Shown one piece after another: positions 26,373-35,025 of a stretch of DNA of 44,748 nt. Source of the DNA: Nocardioides sp. Root122. GTDB lineage: Bacteria > Actinomycetota > Actinomycetes > Propionibacteriales > Nocardioidaceae. Position 1 is the stretch's first letter. The number at the start of each line of letters is the position of its first letter. The notes below the pieces were generated by a model, which worked only from the letters and a program-made list of their open reading frames with translations, had not been told where the DNA came from and did not search any database. The stretch is taken from positions 1 through 44,748 of the forward strand of contig NZ_LMDE01000001.1 of the NCBI RefSeq assembly GCF_001425025.1, written 5' to 3'. The position numbers were made by a program, and so were the translations under genes.

Positions 26373-26396
26373 CGCCACTGGAGTACGCCGGCGGGC
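26373..26396 (+). repeat. Direct partial duplication of the element's right arm
   Basis: The 24 bp from 26342 (CGCCACTGGACTACCCCGGC and 4 more) recur at 26373-26396 with two mismatches, 31 bp downstream. Only the right arm is duplicated, and it ends at the LysE gene's stop codon. Confidence 0.75.
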
Positions 26397-26999
26397 TCAG
26401 GCGCCGAGCGCGAGGCGGGTCGCGATCGCGAGCATGACGAGGCCGATCGCGACGTCGAGCAGCTGCCAGGCGCGGGGGTCGGCGAGCCGCGGGGCGGCCA
26501 GCCGGGCGCCGTACCCGAGGCCGGTGAACCACAGGATGCTCGCCGTGCAGGCGCCGACGGCGAACCACCAGCGGCCGGGGTGCCCGTGCGTGCCGGCGAT
26601 GGAGCCGAGCAGCAGGACGGTGTCGAGGTAGACGTGGGGGTTGAGCCAGGTCAGCGCGACGGCCCTGGCCACCACGCCGCCGCGCGCCTCGGGCGGTTCG
26701 TCCCCGGCCGCCAGCGTGTCGGGTCGCCGCGCCCGCCGCAGCGACGCGATGCCGTACGCCGTCAGGAAGGCGACGCCGAGCCACCGCACCACCTCGACCG
26801 CCCACGGTGCCCGGTCGACCAGCACGCCGATGCCGGCGACACCGGCGACGATCAGGACGACGTCGGACAGCGAGCAGACCGCCACGACCGGTCCGACGTG
26901 GCTGCGGCGCAGCCCCTGGCGCAGCACGAAGGCGTTCTGCGCACCGATCGCCACGATGAGGGACAGCCCGGTCAGCAACCCGGCCGCGACGTCTCCCAC
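26397..26999 (-). CDS. LysE/ArgO-family amino acid exporter
   Basis: A 200-residue membrane protein with about six helices. The family opening GLSLIVAIGAQNAFVLRQGLRR (first helix, in two parts) and the VALTWLNPHVYLDTVLLLG helix with the Asn-Pro pair identify a LysE-type exporter, probably of basic amino acids. The GTG at 26999 is preferred to the TTG at 27008 because TAGATT lies 7 nt upstream as a leaderless -10. Confidence 0.92.
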   Translation of the reverse strand: MGDVAAGLLTGLSLIVAIGAQNAFVLRQGLRRSHVGPVVAVCSLSDVVLIVAGVAGIGVLVDRAPWAVEVVRWLGVAFLTAYGIASLRRARRPDTLAAGDEPPEARGGVVARAVALTWLNPHVYLDTVLLLGSIAGTHGHPGRWWFAVGACTASILWFTGLGYGARLAAPRLADPRAWQLLDVAIGLVMLAIATRLALGA

Positions 27000-27006
27000 G
27001 CGGGTC

Positions 27007-27012
27007 AATCTA
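27007..27012 (-). promoter_or_regulatory. Leaderless -10 promoter of the LysE gene
   Basis: Read on the minus strand, TAGATT ends 7 nt before the GTG at 26999. This decides the start codon of the exporter gene. Confidence 0.5.
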
Positions 27013-27036
27013 GAGGGCCGGTGGACCCCGAGGTGC

Positions 27037-27054
27037 CCCTGACGAATGTCAGGG
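27037..27054. promoter_or_regulatory. Inverted repeat in the ABC transporter promoter region
   Basis: CCCTGAC-GAAT-GTCAGGG is a perfect 7-bp inverted repeat 57 bp before the ABC transporter start. It is a plausible regulator binding site; no regulator gene is adjacent. It could also be a small hairpin. Confidence 0.5.
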
Positions 27055-27111
27055 TCGGGTGCGGGAGATATCCCATGGCCGGTGCTTCACACCCTAAGGG
27101 AGGATGCTCGC

Positions 27112-27891
27112 ATGACTGATCAACCCAACGGGGGAGCGGCGCACGGCGTCGCAGCGAGTGCGCACGACCTGGTGAAGACCTATGGCAAGGGAGAGGCCGA
27201 GGTGCGTGCCCTCGACGGGGTCACCATCGACCTCCTGGCGGGTGAGTTCACAGCCGTGATGGGCCCCTCCGGGTCCGGCAAGTCGACCCTCATGCACTGC
27301 CTCGCTGCCCTCGACACCCCGACCTCGGGCGAGGCCGTCGTGGACGGCACCGCGCTGGGCAGGCTGAAGGACAAGGACCTCACCACCCTGCGGCGCGAGC
27401 GGGTCGGCTTCGTCTTCCAGTCCTTCAACCTGGTCCCCACGCTGACCGCGGAGGAGAACATCCTGCTCCCGCTGAGCCTGGCCGGCCGCAAGCCCGATCG
27501 TGCGTGGTTCGACCAGGTCGTCGACTCGGTCGGCCTCCGCCCGCGCCTGGGCCATCGCCCGTCCGAGATGTCCGGAGGCCAGCAGCAGCGCGTGGCCTGC
27601 GCCCGCGCGCTGGTCAGCCAGCCGAAGATCGTCTTCGCCGACGAGCCCACCGGCAACCTCGACTCCACCAGCAGCGCCGAGGTGCTCGGCTTCCTGCGCC
27701 GCAGCGTCGACGAGTTCGGCCAGACCGTGGTGATGGTGACGCACGACCCCGTCGCGGCGTCGTACACCGACCGGATCGTCTTCCTCGCCGACGGCAAGAT
27801 CGTCGACGAGCTGCGCGACCCGGACCGCGACCAGATCCTCGCCAAGATGGCGGCGCTCCAGGACGCGGCCGTCAAGAAGGCGGCGAGCTGA
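27112..27891 (+). CDS. ABC transporter ATP-binding protein (MacB/LolD type)
   Basis: A 259-residue ATPase with Walker A GPSGSGKST, Q-loop in FVFQSFNLVP, signature SGGQQQRVACARAL, Walker B IVFADEPTGNLDS and the switch His in VTHDP. These are the features of the MacB/LolD/FtsE group that powers FtsX-like permeases. GGGAGG precedes ATG 27112; upstream in-frame starts are ignored. Forms an operon with the permease gene 1 nt downstream. Confidence 0.95.
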   Translation: MTDQPNGGAAHGVAASAHDLVKTYGKGEAEVRALDGVTIDLLAGEFTAVMGPSGSGKSTLMHCLAALDTPTSGEAVVDGTALGRLKDKDLTTLRRERVGFVFQSFNLVPTLTAEENILLPLSLAGRKPDRAWFDQVVDSVGLRPRLGHRPSEMSGGQQQRVACARALVSQPKIVFADEPTGNLDSTSSAEVLGFLRRSVDEFGQTVVMVTHDPVAASYTDRIVFLADGKIVDELRDPDRDQILAKMAALQDAAVKKAAS

Positions 27892-27892
27892 C

Positions 27893-30451
27893 GTGCTCCG
27901 CCTGACCTGGCGCAACCTGCTGGCTCGCAAGGTGCGCCTGCTGATGAGCACGCTCGCCATCGTGCTCGGCATCGGATTCCTGGCCGGCGTGATGACCTTC
28001 AGCACCGGGCTCAACGCGACCTTCGACAACATCGTCCAGGGCTCGACGTCCGACGCCGTCGTACGACCAGCGGGAGAGCTGCAGGGCGGCAACGCCGGCG
28101 TCGCGACCAGCCAGGTCGTCACGCCCGACGACGTCGACAAGCTGGCCGCGCTGCCCGACGTCGAGGAGGCGGTCGGCTCCGTCGACGGCGTCGGGTCCTA
28201 CCTCCTCGGCCAGGACGACAAGCTCGTGGGCGGGCAGGGCGCACCGACCCTGGCCTTCAACTACGCCCCCAGCGAGAACATGGCCGGGGAGCAGATCCTC
28301 GAGCTCAACGAGGGCCGGTGGCCCGAGAAGCCCGGCGAGATCACCCTCGACTCGTCGTCGGCCGAGCGCGGCGGCTACGACGTCGGCGACACCGTGAAGA
28401 TGATCGTGCCGACCCAGGACCAGGACCCGCGGCGCACCTTCACCCTCGTCGGCACGGCCGACTTCAACGGCGGCGGGACCGCGGGCGCCACGCTCGTGCT
28501 GCTCGACACGCGGGAGGCCCAGGAGATCTTCCTCGACGGCCAGGAAGCCTTCACCAGCGTCTCCCTCACCGGCGCCGACGGCGTCTCCCAGACCGAGCTC
28601 GCCGAGGCCGCCGAGGCGGTCGTCCCGCAGGGCTTCACCGCGGTCACCGGGGACAAGGTCGTCAAGGAGACACAGGAGCAGATCGGCCAGTTCCTCGACG
28701 TCATCTCCATCTTCCTGACCACGTTCGCCGTCATCGCGATCGTCGTGGGCGCCTTCATCATCTTCAACACCTTCTCGATCCTGGTCTCCCAGCGGGTGCG
28801 TGAGTCCGCGCTCCTGCGGGCCCTCGGCGCGAGCAAGAAGCAGGTCACTCGCTCGGTGCTGGTCGAGGCCTTCCTGATGGCCCTCGTCGGTGCCACCCTC
28901 GGACTGCTCCTGGGGCTGGGTCTCTCCCGCCTGCTCGCCGGCCTCTTCCGCACCTTCGGCCTCGACATCGCTGGTGAGGTGCTCAACCTGACGCCCTTCA
29001 CCGTCGTCGCGGGCTACGTCGTGGGCATCCTGGTCACGATGGTCGCGGCCTTCGTCCCGGCCCGTCGGGCCGCCAAGGTGCCGCCGGTCGCCGCCATGCG
29101 CGACGACCTGGTCGTCCAGGAGAAGGGGATGGGACGCCGGCTGGTGGTGGGCACCGTCGCGATGGTCGTCGGCGTCGCCCTCGCGACGCTCGGGCTGATG
29201 GGGGCGCCGGGCACGGACGCCATCTGGATCGGTGCCGGCGCGGTCATCTGGGTCGTCACGACCGCCGTTCTCGCGCCCGTCCTCGGGCAGCCCGTGCTCA
29301 TCGCGTGCCGCACCGTCTTCGGCCGCCTGTTCGGCACGGCCGGCCGTCTCGCGGGCGAGAACGCCCTGCGCAACCCCCGGCGTACGGGAGCGACTGCGTC
29401 GGCGCTGATGATCGGCCTCGCCGTCGTCTCGGCGGTCGGTGTGCTCGCCTCCTCGCTCAGCGCGACCAACGACGCCACCGTCGACGACGCGTTCCGCAGC
29501 GACTTCCTCGTCCAGATGCCGACCTTCCAGGGTTTCCCGTCCCAGTACGGCGACCAGATGGAGGCCGTCGACGGGGTCGACCTGGTCTCGCGACAGCAGG
29601 GCACGCCGGTGTCGGTCGAGGTCGACGGCAAGCCCGACCAGACCTTCGCCGCCGGCGTCGACCCGGCGTACTTCGAGATCTACGACCTCGCGATGGTCGA
29701 CGGCTCCGACGCGATCTCGGGGGACCAGGTGCTCCTGAGCGAGAGCCGCGCCGACGACCTCGATGCGCGCGTCGGTCAGAGCATCGACGTGGAGTTCCCG
29801 GGCGGGAAGACGATCCCGCTCGAGGTGAAGGGAGTCTTCGAGGACACCCCGACCACCGCGGGCGTCACCGTGCCGCTGTCGGTCCTCGCCGAGGCCGGCC
29901 TGAAGCGCAGCGACTCCAGCCTCAGCATCACCCTGGCGGACGGCGCGGACCGGGATGCGGTGAAGATCGACCTCGAGGACGTGGTGAAGGACCTCCCGAT
30001 CCTGTCGGTCCAGGACAAGGTGGAGTTCAAGGAGCTGATCAGCGGCCAGGTCAACCAGCTGCTCTACGTCATCTACGGACTCCTCGCGCTGGCCGTCGTG
30101 ATCGCGGTCATCGGCATCGTCAACACGCTCGGCCTCAGCGTCCTGGAGCGCACCCGCGAGATCGGGCTGCTCCGGGCGGTGGGCCTGTCCCGGCGCAAGC
30201 TACGGGTGATGATCACGCTCGAGTCCGTCGCGATCGCGCTGCTCGGCGCCGTGCTCGGCATGGTGCTGGGCCTCATCATCGGGGTGGTGCTGCGCGAGTC
30301 GTTGAAGGACGACCTGACCGAGCTCTCGTTGCCGGTCAACAGCCTGCTCGTCTTCCTGGTCGTGGCCGTGATCTTCGGGGTGCTCGCCGCGATCGTCCCG
30401 GCCGTCCGGGCCTCGCGGATGAAGGTGCTGGACGCCATCGCCACGGAGTGA
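27893..30451 (+). CDS. FtsX-like ABC transporter permease (fused double unit)
   Basis: An 852-residue permease with two FtsX-type units: each has a signal-anchor helix followed by a large extracytoplasmic MacB-type periplasmic-core domain, then three helices. The first unit covers about 1-400 (LLMSTLAIVLGIGFLAGV; AIVVGAFIIFNTFSILVSQR, RALGASKKQVTRSVLVEA), the second about 480-852 (LAVVIAVIGIVNTLGLSVLERTREIGLLRAVG, split here). GTG start one base after the ATPase stop. Such pairs act mechanically on lipoproteins, peptides or drugs; the cargo is not known. Confidence 0.95.
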   Translation: MLRLTWRNLLARKVRLLMSTLAIVLGIGFLAGVMTFSTGLNATFDNIVQGSTSDAVVRPAGELQGGNAGVATSQVVTPDDVDKLAALPDVEEAVGSVDGVGSYLLGQDDKLVGGQGAPTLAFNYAPSENMAGEQILELNEGRWPEKPGEITLDSSSAERGGYDVGDTVKMIVPTQDQDPRRTFTLVGTADFNGGGTAGATLVLLDTREAQEIFLDGQEAFTSVSLTGADGVSQTELAEAAEAVVPQGFTAVTGDKVVKETQEQIGQFLDVISIFLTTFAVIAIVVGAFIIFNTFSILVSQRVRESALLRALGASKKQVTRSVLVEAFLMALVGATLGLLLGLGLSRLLAGLFRTFGLDIAGEVLNLTPFTVVAGYVVGILVTMVAAFVPARRAAKVPPVAAMRDDLVVQEKGMGRRLVVGTVAMVVGVALATLGLMGAPGTDAIWIGAGAVIWVVTTAVLAPVLGQPVLIACRTVFGRLFGTAGRLAGENALRNPRRTGATASALMIGLAVVSAVGVLASSLSATNDATVDDAFRSDFLVQMPTFQGFPSQYGDQMEAVDGVDLVSRQQGTPVSVEVDGKPDQTFAAGVDPAYFEIYDLAMVDGSDAISGDQVLLSESRADDLDARVGQSIDVEFPGGKTIPLEVKGVFEDTPTTAGVTVPLSVLAEAGLKRSDSSLSITLADGADRDAVKIDLEDVVKDLPILSVQDKVEFKELISGQVNQLLYVIYGLLALAVVIAVIGIVNTLGLSVLERTREIGLLRAVGLSRRKLRVMITLESVAIALLGAVLGMVLGLIIGVVLRESLKDDLTELSLPVNSLLVFLVVAVIFGVLAAIVPAVRASRMKVLDAIATE

Positions 30452-30475
30452 TCGGCGTGTGAGCCGTTCCACGCC

Positions 30476-30510
30476 CCGCGCCCCCGGGTGGAGACACCCG
30501 CGGGGCGCGG
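30476..30510. terminator. Strong hairpin terminator after the ABC operon
   Basis: CCGCGCCCCCGGGTG, loop GAGA, CACCCGCGGGGCGCGG forms a 15-bp stem with one bulged C, 24 nt after the permease stop. No U tract. It lies before the start of the next gene, ruling out ATG 30488, which is inside the stem. Confidence 0.85.
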
Positions 30511-30526
30511 TGGCACTGTGGAGCGA

Positions 30527-31993
30527 GTGAGCGACGTACGACAGGACGCGCGGGACAGTCGGTCCGACACAGGGTTCTTCGGCCAGCCGGGTGTGCTGGC
30601 CAACCTGTTCGGCGTGGAGCTGTGGGAGCGGTTCAGCTTCTACGGCATGCAGGGCATCCTGCTGATCTACCTCTACTACTCCGCGGCCAAGGGCGGCCTC
30701 GGCATCGACGAGGGCGTGGCGACCGGCATCGTCGGCGCCTACGGCGGTGCCGTCTACCTCTCCACGATCCTCGGTGCGTGGCTGGCGGACCGGGTGATCG
30801 GCCCCGAGCGCACCCTGTTCTACGCCGCCGTCTGCGTGATGGGCGGTCACATCGCCCTGGCGCTGCTGCCGGGCCTGGTCGGGGTGGGGGTCGGCCTCGT
30901 GCTGATCGCGCTCGGCTCGGGCGGTGTCAAGGCCAACGCGACGTCGCTGGTGGGCTCGCTCTACGACGAGCACGACCCGCGACGCGACGCCGGCTTCTCG
31001 CTGTTCTACATGGGCATCAACATCGGCGCCTTCATCGGTCCGCTGCTGACCGGGCTGCTCCAGAAGGAGGTCGGCTTCCACTGGGGCTTCGGTGCAGCCG
31101 CCGTCGGCATGGCACTCGGCCTGACCCAGTACGCCCTCTTCCGCGGCCGGCTGCCGGAGGAGACCCACCACGTCGCGAACCCCCTCCCCGCGGGTCGGCT
31201 GGTCCGCTACGTCGCCGGTGCGGTCGTCGTGGTCGCGCTGGTCGTGGTGCTCGTGGGGGTCGACGTGATCACCGCGGACCGCCTGTCCGACATCGTGATC
31301 GGCATCAGCCTCGTCGCGGCCATCGGCTACTTCGCGCTGATCCTCACAGACAAGCAGGTGACGGGCGTCGAGCGCAGCCGGATCTTCGCCTTCATCCCGC
31401 TCTTCGTCTGCAACGTGGTCTTCTGGTCGCTCTACCAGCAGCAGTTCACCGTGGTCACGATCTACGCCGACAAGCGGCTCGACCGCGACCTGTTCGGCTG
31501 GCAGATGCCGGTCTCGTGGGTGAACAGCATCAACCCGGTCTTCATCATCGTGCTGGCCGGCGTCTTCGCCGCACTCTGGACCCGGCTCGGCGACCGGGCG
31601 CCGGTGACGCCGTTGAAGTTCGGCGCCGGCACCGCACTGATGGGGATCGCGTTCTTCGCATTCCTGCCGATGCCGGGCGGCGAGAACACCGCCCCGCTGC
31701 TGGGCATCGTCGGCATCCTGCTGCTCTTCACGCTGGCCGAGCTGCTGATCTCGCCGGTCGGGCTGAGCGCGACGACCAAGCTGGCGCCGAAGAAGTTCAG
31801 GACCCAGATGGTCGGGCTCTACTTCCTCTCGATCGCCCTGGGCACCGCGATGGCGGGCACCCTGGCCGGCTACTACGACGAGACGGCCGAGACGCCCTTC
31901 TTCCTCTGGGTCGGCCTCGCCTCCGTGGTCACCGGCGTCGTGGTGATGTTCGCCTCGAAGCCGATCCACAAGCTGATGGCTGGAGTGGACTGA
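30527..31993 (+). CDS. POT-family proton-dependent oligopeptide transporter
   Basis: A 488-residue membrane protein of the POT/PTR group (DtpA-like). The first helix carries the ExxER proton-coupling motif within VELWERFSFYGM; later segments include DPRRDAGFSLFYMGINIGAFIGP and VFWSLYQQQFTVVTIYAD. About 14 helices are predicted. It takes up di- and tripeptides with protons. The GTG at 30527 is chosen: a GGAG site precedes it, while the upstream ATG is inside the terminator. Followed directly by a ZIP transporter gene. Confidence 0.93.
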   Translation: MSDVRQDARDSRSDTGFFGQPGVLANLFGVELWERFSFYGMQGILLIYLYYSAAKGGLGIDEGVATGIVGAYGGAVYLSTILGAWLADRVIGPERTLFYAAVCVMGGHIALALLPGLVGVGVGLVLIALGSGGVKANATSLVGSLYDEHDPRRDAGFSLFYMGINIGAFIGPLLTGLLQKEVGFHWGFGAAAVGMALGLTQYALFRGRLPEETHHVANPLPAGRLVRYVAGAVVVVALVVVLVGVDVITADRLSDIVIGISLVAAIGYFALILTDKQVTGVERSRIFAFIPLFVCNVVFWSLYQQQFTVVTIYADKRLDRDLFGWQMPVSWVNSINPVFIIVLAGVFAALWTRLGDRAPVTPLKFGAGTALMGIAFFAFLPMPGGENTAPLLGIVGILLLFTLAELLISPVGLSATTKLAPKKFRTQMVGLYFLSIALGTAMAGTLAGYYDETAETPFFLWVGLASVVTGVVVMFASKPIHKLMAGVD

Positions 31994-31994
31994 C

Positions 31995-32702
31995 GTGCTG
32001 GAGTCACTCGGCTGGGGAGCGGTCGCCGCCAGCTCCCTCGTGGTCGGTGCCGTCCTGGCCCTGGTGCGCCCGTGGCCCGGACGGCTGGTCGGGCTGGTGC
32101 TCGGCTTCGGTGCCGGGGCGCTGGTCGCGAGCGTGTCCTTCGAGCTCGCCGAGGAGGGCCTGCGCATCGGCAGCGCGTACGCCGTCGCGGCCGGGCTGGC
32201 CCTCGGCGGCCTCACCTACTTCCTGGCCGACCGGCTCGTCGAGCGGTGGGGCGGTCGGTCCGGCGGCTCCTCTGCCGGCGCCCCGCTCGCCGTGGGTGCC
32301 TTCCTCGACGGCATCCCCGAGCAGGCGGTCCTCGGCATCGGGCTCGCGTCGGGCCAGGGGGTCAGCGCCGCGCTCGTGGTCGCCATCTTCGCCTCCAACC
32401 TGCCCGAGGCGATCGGCTCGGCAGCCGACATGCGCAGCGCAGGCCGGTCCCGGACGTCGGTCCTCGCGCTCTGGGCCGGCGTCGCGGCCTGCTGTGCCGC
32501 CGCCACGGTGGCCGGCACGGCGCTCGCCGACGCCGTCTCGCGCGACGGGCAGGCGTTCGTCGACGGCTTCGCGGCCGGCGCCCTGCTCACCATGCTGATC
32601 GACTCGATGGTGCCGGAGGCCAAGGACAAGGCGAAGGACTGGGCGGGGCTCGCCACGGTCGCCGGTTTCGCGTTGGCCGCGGGGCTCTCCCTCCTGGGCT
32701 AG
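31995..32702 (+). CDS. ZIP-family divalent metal transporter
   Basis: A 235-residue membrane protein with about seven or eight helices. The metal-site helices are recognisable: GAFLDGIPEQAVLG and FASNLPEAIGSA, corresponding to the HNxPEG and related motifs of ZIP transporters, here with Asp in place of His in the first. Starts with GTG one base after the transporter stop, so the pair is an operon. The metal is likely zinc or iron; not determinable here. Ends overlapping the convergent polymerase gene by 4 bp. Confidence 0.8.
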   Translation: MLESLGWGAVAASSLVVGAVLALVRPWPGRLVGLVLGFGAGALVASVSFELAEEGLRIGSAYAVAAGLALGGLTYFLADRLVERWGGRSGGSSAGAPLAVGAFLDGIPEQAVLGIGLASGQGVSAALVVAIFASNLPEAIGSAADMRSAGRSRTSVLALWAGVAACCAAATVAGTALADAVSRDGQAFVDGFAAGALLTMLIDSMVPEAKDKAKDWAGLATVAGFALAAGLSLLG

Positions 32703-33742
32703 TAGCCCCCGTCCGGGGGCACCATCTCCCCGCGCACGCCGAGCAGCCGCACCGGGCGCGTGTCGTCGAGGGCGAGGTAGAGGTCGTACGCCGTCTGCGC
32801 GACGACGTCGACGTCGCAGGTGGGCTCGGGCAGCTTGCGGACCCGGGTGAAGGTGAAGAACGGGGCGAAGCGGATCTTGAGGTGCACCCGCTGCACGGCG
32901 CGCTCCTCCTTGCCGACGTCGTCGACCACGCGGGCGGCGAGCTCGGTGAGGGCGGCGCGCACCTCGTCGGGCGTGGTGAGGTCGGACTGGAAGGTCGTCT
33001 CGCGGCCGTGGGCCCGCGCGACCCACGCGGTGTCGTCGGGCCGGGCCCGGCCGCCGCCGCGGCCCAACCGGACGAGGTGCGGCCCGTTGGTCGGGCCGAA
33101 GGCGGCGACCAGCGCCTCCTCGTCAGCGGCGGCCAGGTCGGCCACGGTGTGCAGGCCGATCGACGCCAGCCGGGCGCCGATCCTGGTGCCGACGCCCCAG
33201 AGCGCCGTCGTCGGCCGCGCACCCATGACGTCCATCCAGTTGTCGCGGGTGAGCACGAACGTGCCCTGCGGCTTGCCGAAGTCGGTGGCGATCTTCGCCC
33301 GGACCAGGGTGTCGCCGATGCCGACGGAGCAGTGCAGGTCGGTCGCCGCGAGCACCGCGGCCTGGATCGAGCGCGCCGAGGCGACCGGGTCGTCGGTCTC
33401 CACCCCGACGAAGGCCTCGTCCCACCCGAGCACCTCGACGACGGCGCCGGGCACCGCGCGCAGCGTCTCCATCACCTGCGCGGAGGCTGCCTCGTAGACC
33501 GGGAAGTCGACCGGCAGGAACACCGCGTCCGGCGAGCGCCGGCGCGCGATCTTCAGCGCCAGCCCACTGCGGACGCCGTGGGCGCGGGCCTCGTAGGACG
33601 CCGTCGAGACGACCGCCCGCTCGGTCGGGTCGCCGCGTCCGCCCACGACCACCGGCTTGCCGACCAGCTCGGGTCGGCGCAACAGCTCCACGGCGACGAG
33701 GAACTGGTTCATGTCGACGTGGAGCACCCAGTGGTCGTGCAC
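32699..33742 (-). CDS. dinB: Y-family DNA polymerase (DNA polymerase IV)
   Basis: A 347-residue Y-family translesion polymerase with the catalytic Asp in HVDMNQF, the second acidic pair in LGWDEAF (SIDEAF in most relatives), and the helix-hairpin-helix TTALWGVGTRIGARLASIG (as two parts). The little-finger domain follows. The DMNQF opening differs from the usual DMDAFFA, indicating an actinobacterial DinB-like branch rather than a classical E. coli DinB. GTG start; CACAAT 6 nt upstream resembles a leaderless -10. It copies damaged DNA. No ImuA or DnaE2 gene is nearby. Confidence 0.9.
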   Translation of the reverse strand: MHDHWVLHVDMNQFLVAVELLRRPELVGKPVVVGGRGDPTERAVVSTASYEARAHGVRSGLALKIARRRSPDAVFLPVDFPVYEAASAQVMETLRAVPGAVVEVLGWDEAFVGVETDDPVASARSIQAAVLAATDLHCSVGIGDTLVRAKIATDFGKPQGTFVLTRDNWMDVMGARPTTALWGVGTRIGARLASIGLHTVADLAAADEEALVAAFGPTNGPHLVRLGRGGGRARPDDTAWVARAHGRETTFQSDLTTPDEVRAALTELAARVVDDVGKEERAVQRVHLKIRFAPFFTFTRVRKLPEPTCDVDVVAQTAYDLYLALDDTRPVRLLGVRGEMVPPDGGY

Positions 33743-33787
33743 CTGGCCATTGTGGCGGAGCGCTCCGACAGCGCCGGGTCCGCAGCG

Positions 33788-34612
33788 TCAGCGCGACCGG
33801 TGCAGGCGCACGACGCTCATCGGGTTGCTGGTGTGGGGCGGGAAGGTCGCGAAGACGTCAGGGAGGTGCGGGTCGAAGGTGCGGCCCTCCATCTCGACGA
33901 GCCGGACCCCGCGGCTCGCGAGCAGGGTGAGCGTGCGCGCGATGGCCGCCGCGACGAGGTGCAGCCCGTCTGGCTCGTCCGGGCGTGGCGTCTCGGCGAG
34001 GATGCGCACGATCCCGTCCTCGCTGGGCTCCGCGAAGACGAGGCTGAGCGCGACCACCCGGCCGCCGCGCAGCACCACGCTGGAGACGCCGTGGTCGACG
34101 TAGGTCCCGAGTCCGGCCGACGCCGCGGCGACGTCGGCCCGGGGGCGCAGCAGCCCGACCGGCTCGTGGGCCCAGACGTAGTAGTCGACCCACGCCTCCT
34201 CGAGATCGGCCTCCGGCACACCGTCCGACCCGATGGCGACAGCGCCGTCCGGCACCGGCTGGGCGGCGCGCCACGCCGCCCACGCGACCGTGGCGGGGTC
34301 CGCCTGCGGCGCCGGGCAGTGCTCGACCAGGTCGTGCCCGATCCAGTCCGCGAAGCCCACTGCGTCGGCGTCGGCGTGCAGGATGCGGCAGACCAGCGTC
34401 TCGCCGGCCGGCACGCGCCGTTCCAGCTCGACCCACAACGCACTGCCGATGCCCTCGCGGCGGCGTCCGCTGTCCACCTGCACGTCGCAGAACCGCTCCT
34501 TCTCGAACAACGGCACCGGTCGCGCCACGGCGTGACCGACGAGCGCGTCCGCCTCCCACGCCTCGACCCGCACCACGTCACCCGTCGACGCGTCGCGGAT
34601 CTCGGGGGGCAT
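33788..34612 (-). CDS. GNAT-family acetyltransferase (double domain)
   Basis: A 274-residue protein. The N-terminal half has a GNAT acetyl-CoA loop, VDSGRRREGIGSALWVELE; the C-terminal half resembles a second, degenerate GNAT domain (VVLRGGRVVALSLVFA). No substrate can be inferred. Start at 34612 chosen because upstream frame is antisense to the acidic-protein gene and its promoter. Confidence 0.78.
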   Translation of the reverse strand: MPPEIRDASTGDVVRVEAWEADALVGHAVARPVPLFEKERFCDVQVDSGRRREGIGSALWVELERRVPAGETLVCRILHADADAVGFADWIGHDLVEHCPAPQADPATVAWAAWRAAQPVPDGAVAIGSDGVPEADLEEAWVDYYVWAHEPVGLLRPRADVAAASAGLGTYVDHGVSSVVLRGGRVVALSLVFAEPSEDGIVRILAETPRPDEPDGLHLVAAAIARTLTLLASRGVRLVEMEGRTFDPHLPDVFATFPPHTSNPMSVVRLHRSR

Positions 34613-34719
34613 GGGCCGAGCATCCTCTCGTCGGGCGGATCCGTCACCACCCCGGGTCCACTTCTGCCCCCACCCCTCGGCCCACCCCTCGGGGCGGGTC
34701 GTCGCCGGCAGGGTCGGCG

Positions 34720-34725
34720 TACGGT
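34720..34725 (+). promoter_or_regulatory. Leaderless -10 promoter of the acidic-protein gene
   Basis: TACGGT ends 7 nt before ATG 34733, consistent with a leaderless transcript. Confidence 0.55.
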
Positions 34726-34732
34726 CGCGAGC

Positions 34733-34963
34733 ATGACGAGCGACGACCTGACCGAGCCCGACGCCTACGCCGAGCACCCCGAGGAGTCCGCCTTCCCCGG
34801 CGCCGGACGGCGGGTCAGCGACGAGGAGCGCCAGGCGGCACTCGACGCCGAGCCCGCCGGCAACGCGACCGTGGGTGACATGGTCGACACCGACGGCCTC
34901 GACTCGCGGGCTCACGAGGAAGGACCGGGCTCGGACGAGGTCGCCGAGCAGGTCGAGGACTGA
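34733..34963 (+). CDS. Small acidic protein of unknown function
   Basis: A 76-residue, strongly acidic, probably disordered protein (many Asp/Glu, ending EVAEQVED). No family recognised. Supported by the leaderless promoter, GC-rich third positions and a hairpin after the stop. Confidence 0.7.
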   Translation: MTSDDLTEPDAYAEHPEESAFPGAGRRVSDEERQAALDAEPAGNATVGDMVDTDGLDSRAHEEGPGSDEVAEQVED

Positions 34964-34984
34964 TCGACCGACCCTCACCGGAAA

Positions 34985-35004
34985 ACCCGCGTGCCCTCGC
35001 GGGT
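34985..35004. terminator. Hairpin terminator after the acidic-protein gene
   Basis: ACCCGCG-TGCCCT-CGCGGGT is a perfect 7-bp stem with a 6-nt loop, 21 nt after the stop and just upstream of the next promoter. Confidence 0.6.
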
Positions 35005-35025
35005 GCGCGCTGCCAGAGTGCGGTC

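Noticed and set aside
30200..32215. A 671-codon frame antisense to the peptide transporter.
   Set aside because: His/Gln/Asp-rich composition produced by antisense reading; no support.
34649..34700. Direct repeat cccacccctcgg x2 upstream of the acidic-protein gene.
   Set aside because: Only two short copies in GC-rich noncoding DNA, without symmetry; too weak to call.
32072..34963. A 963-codon plus-strand frame.
   Set aside because: It runs antisense to the polymerase and acetyltransferase genes and only its last 76 codons (34733 on) look like a real gene.
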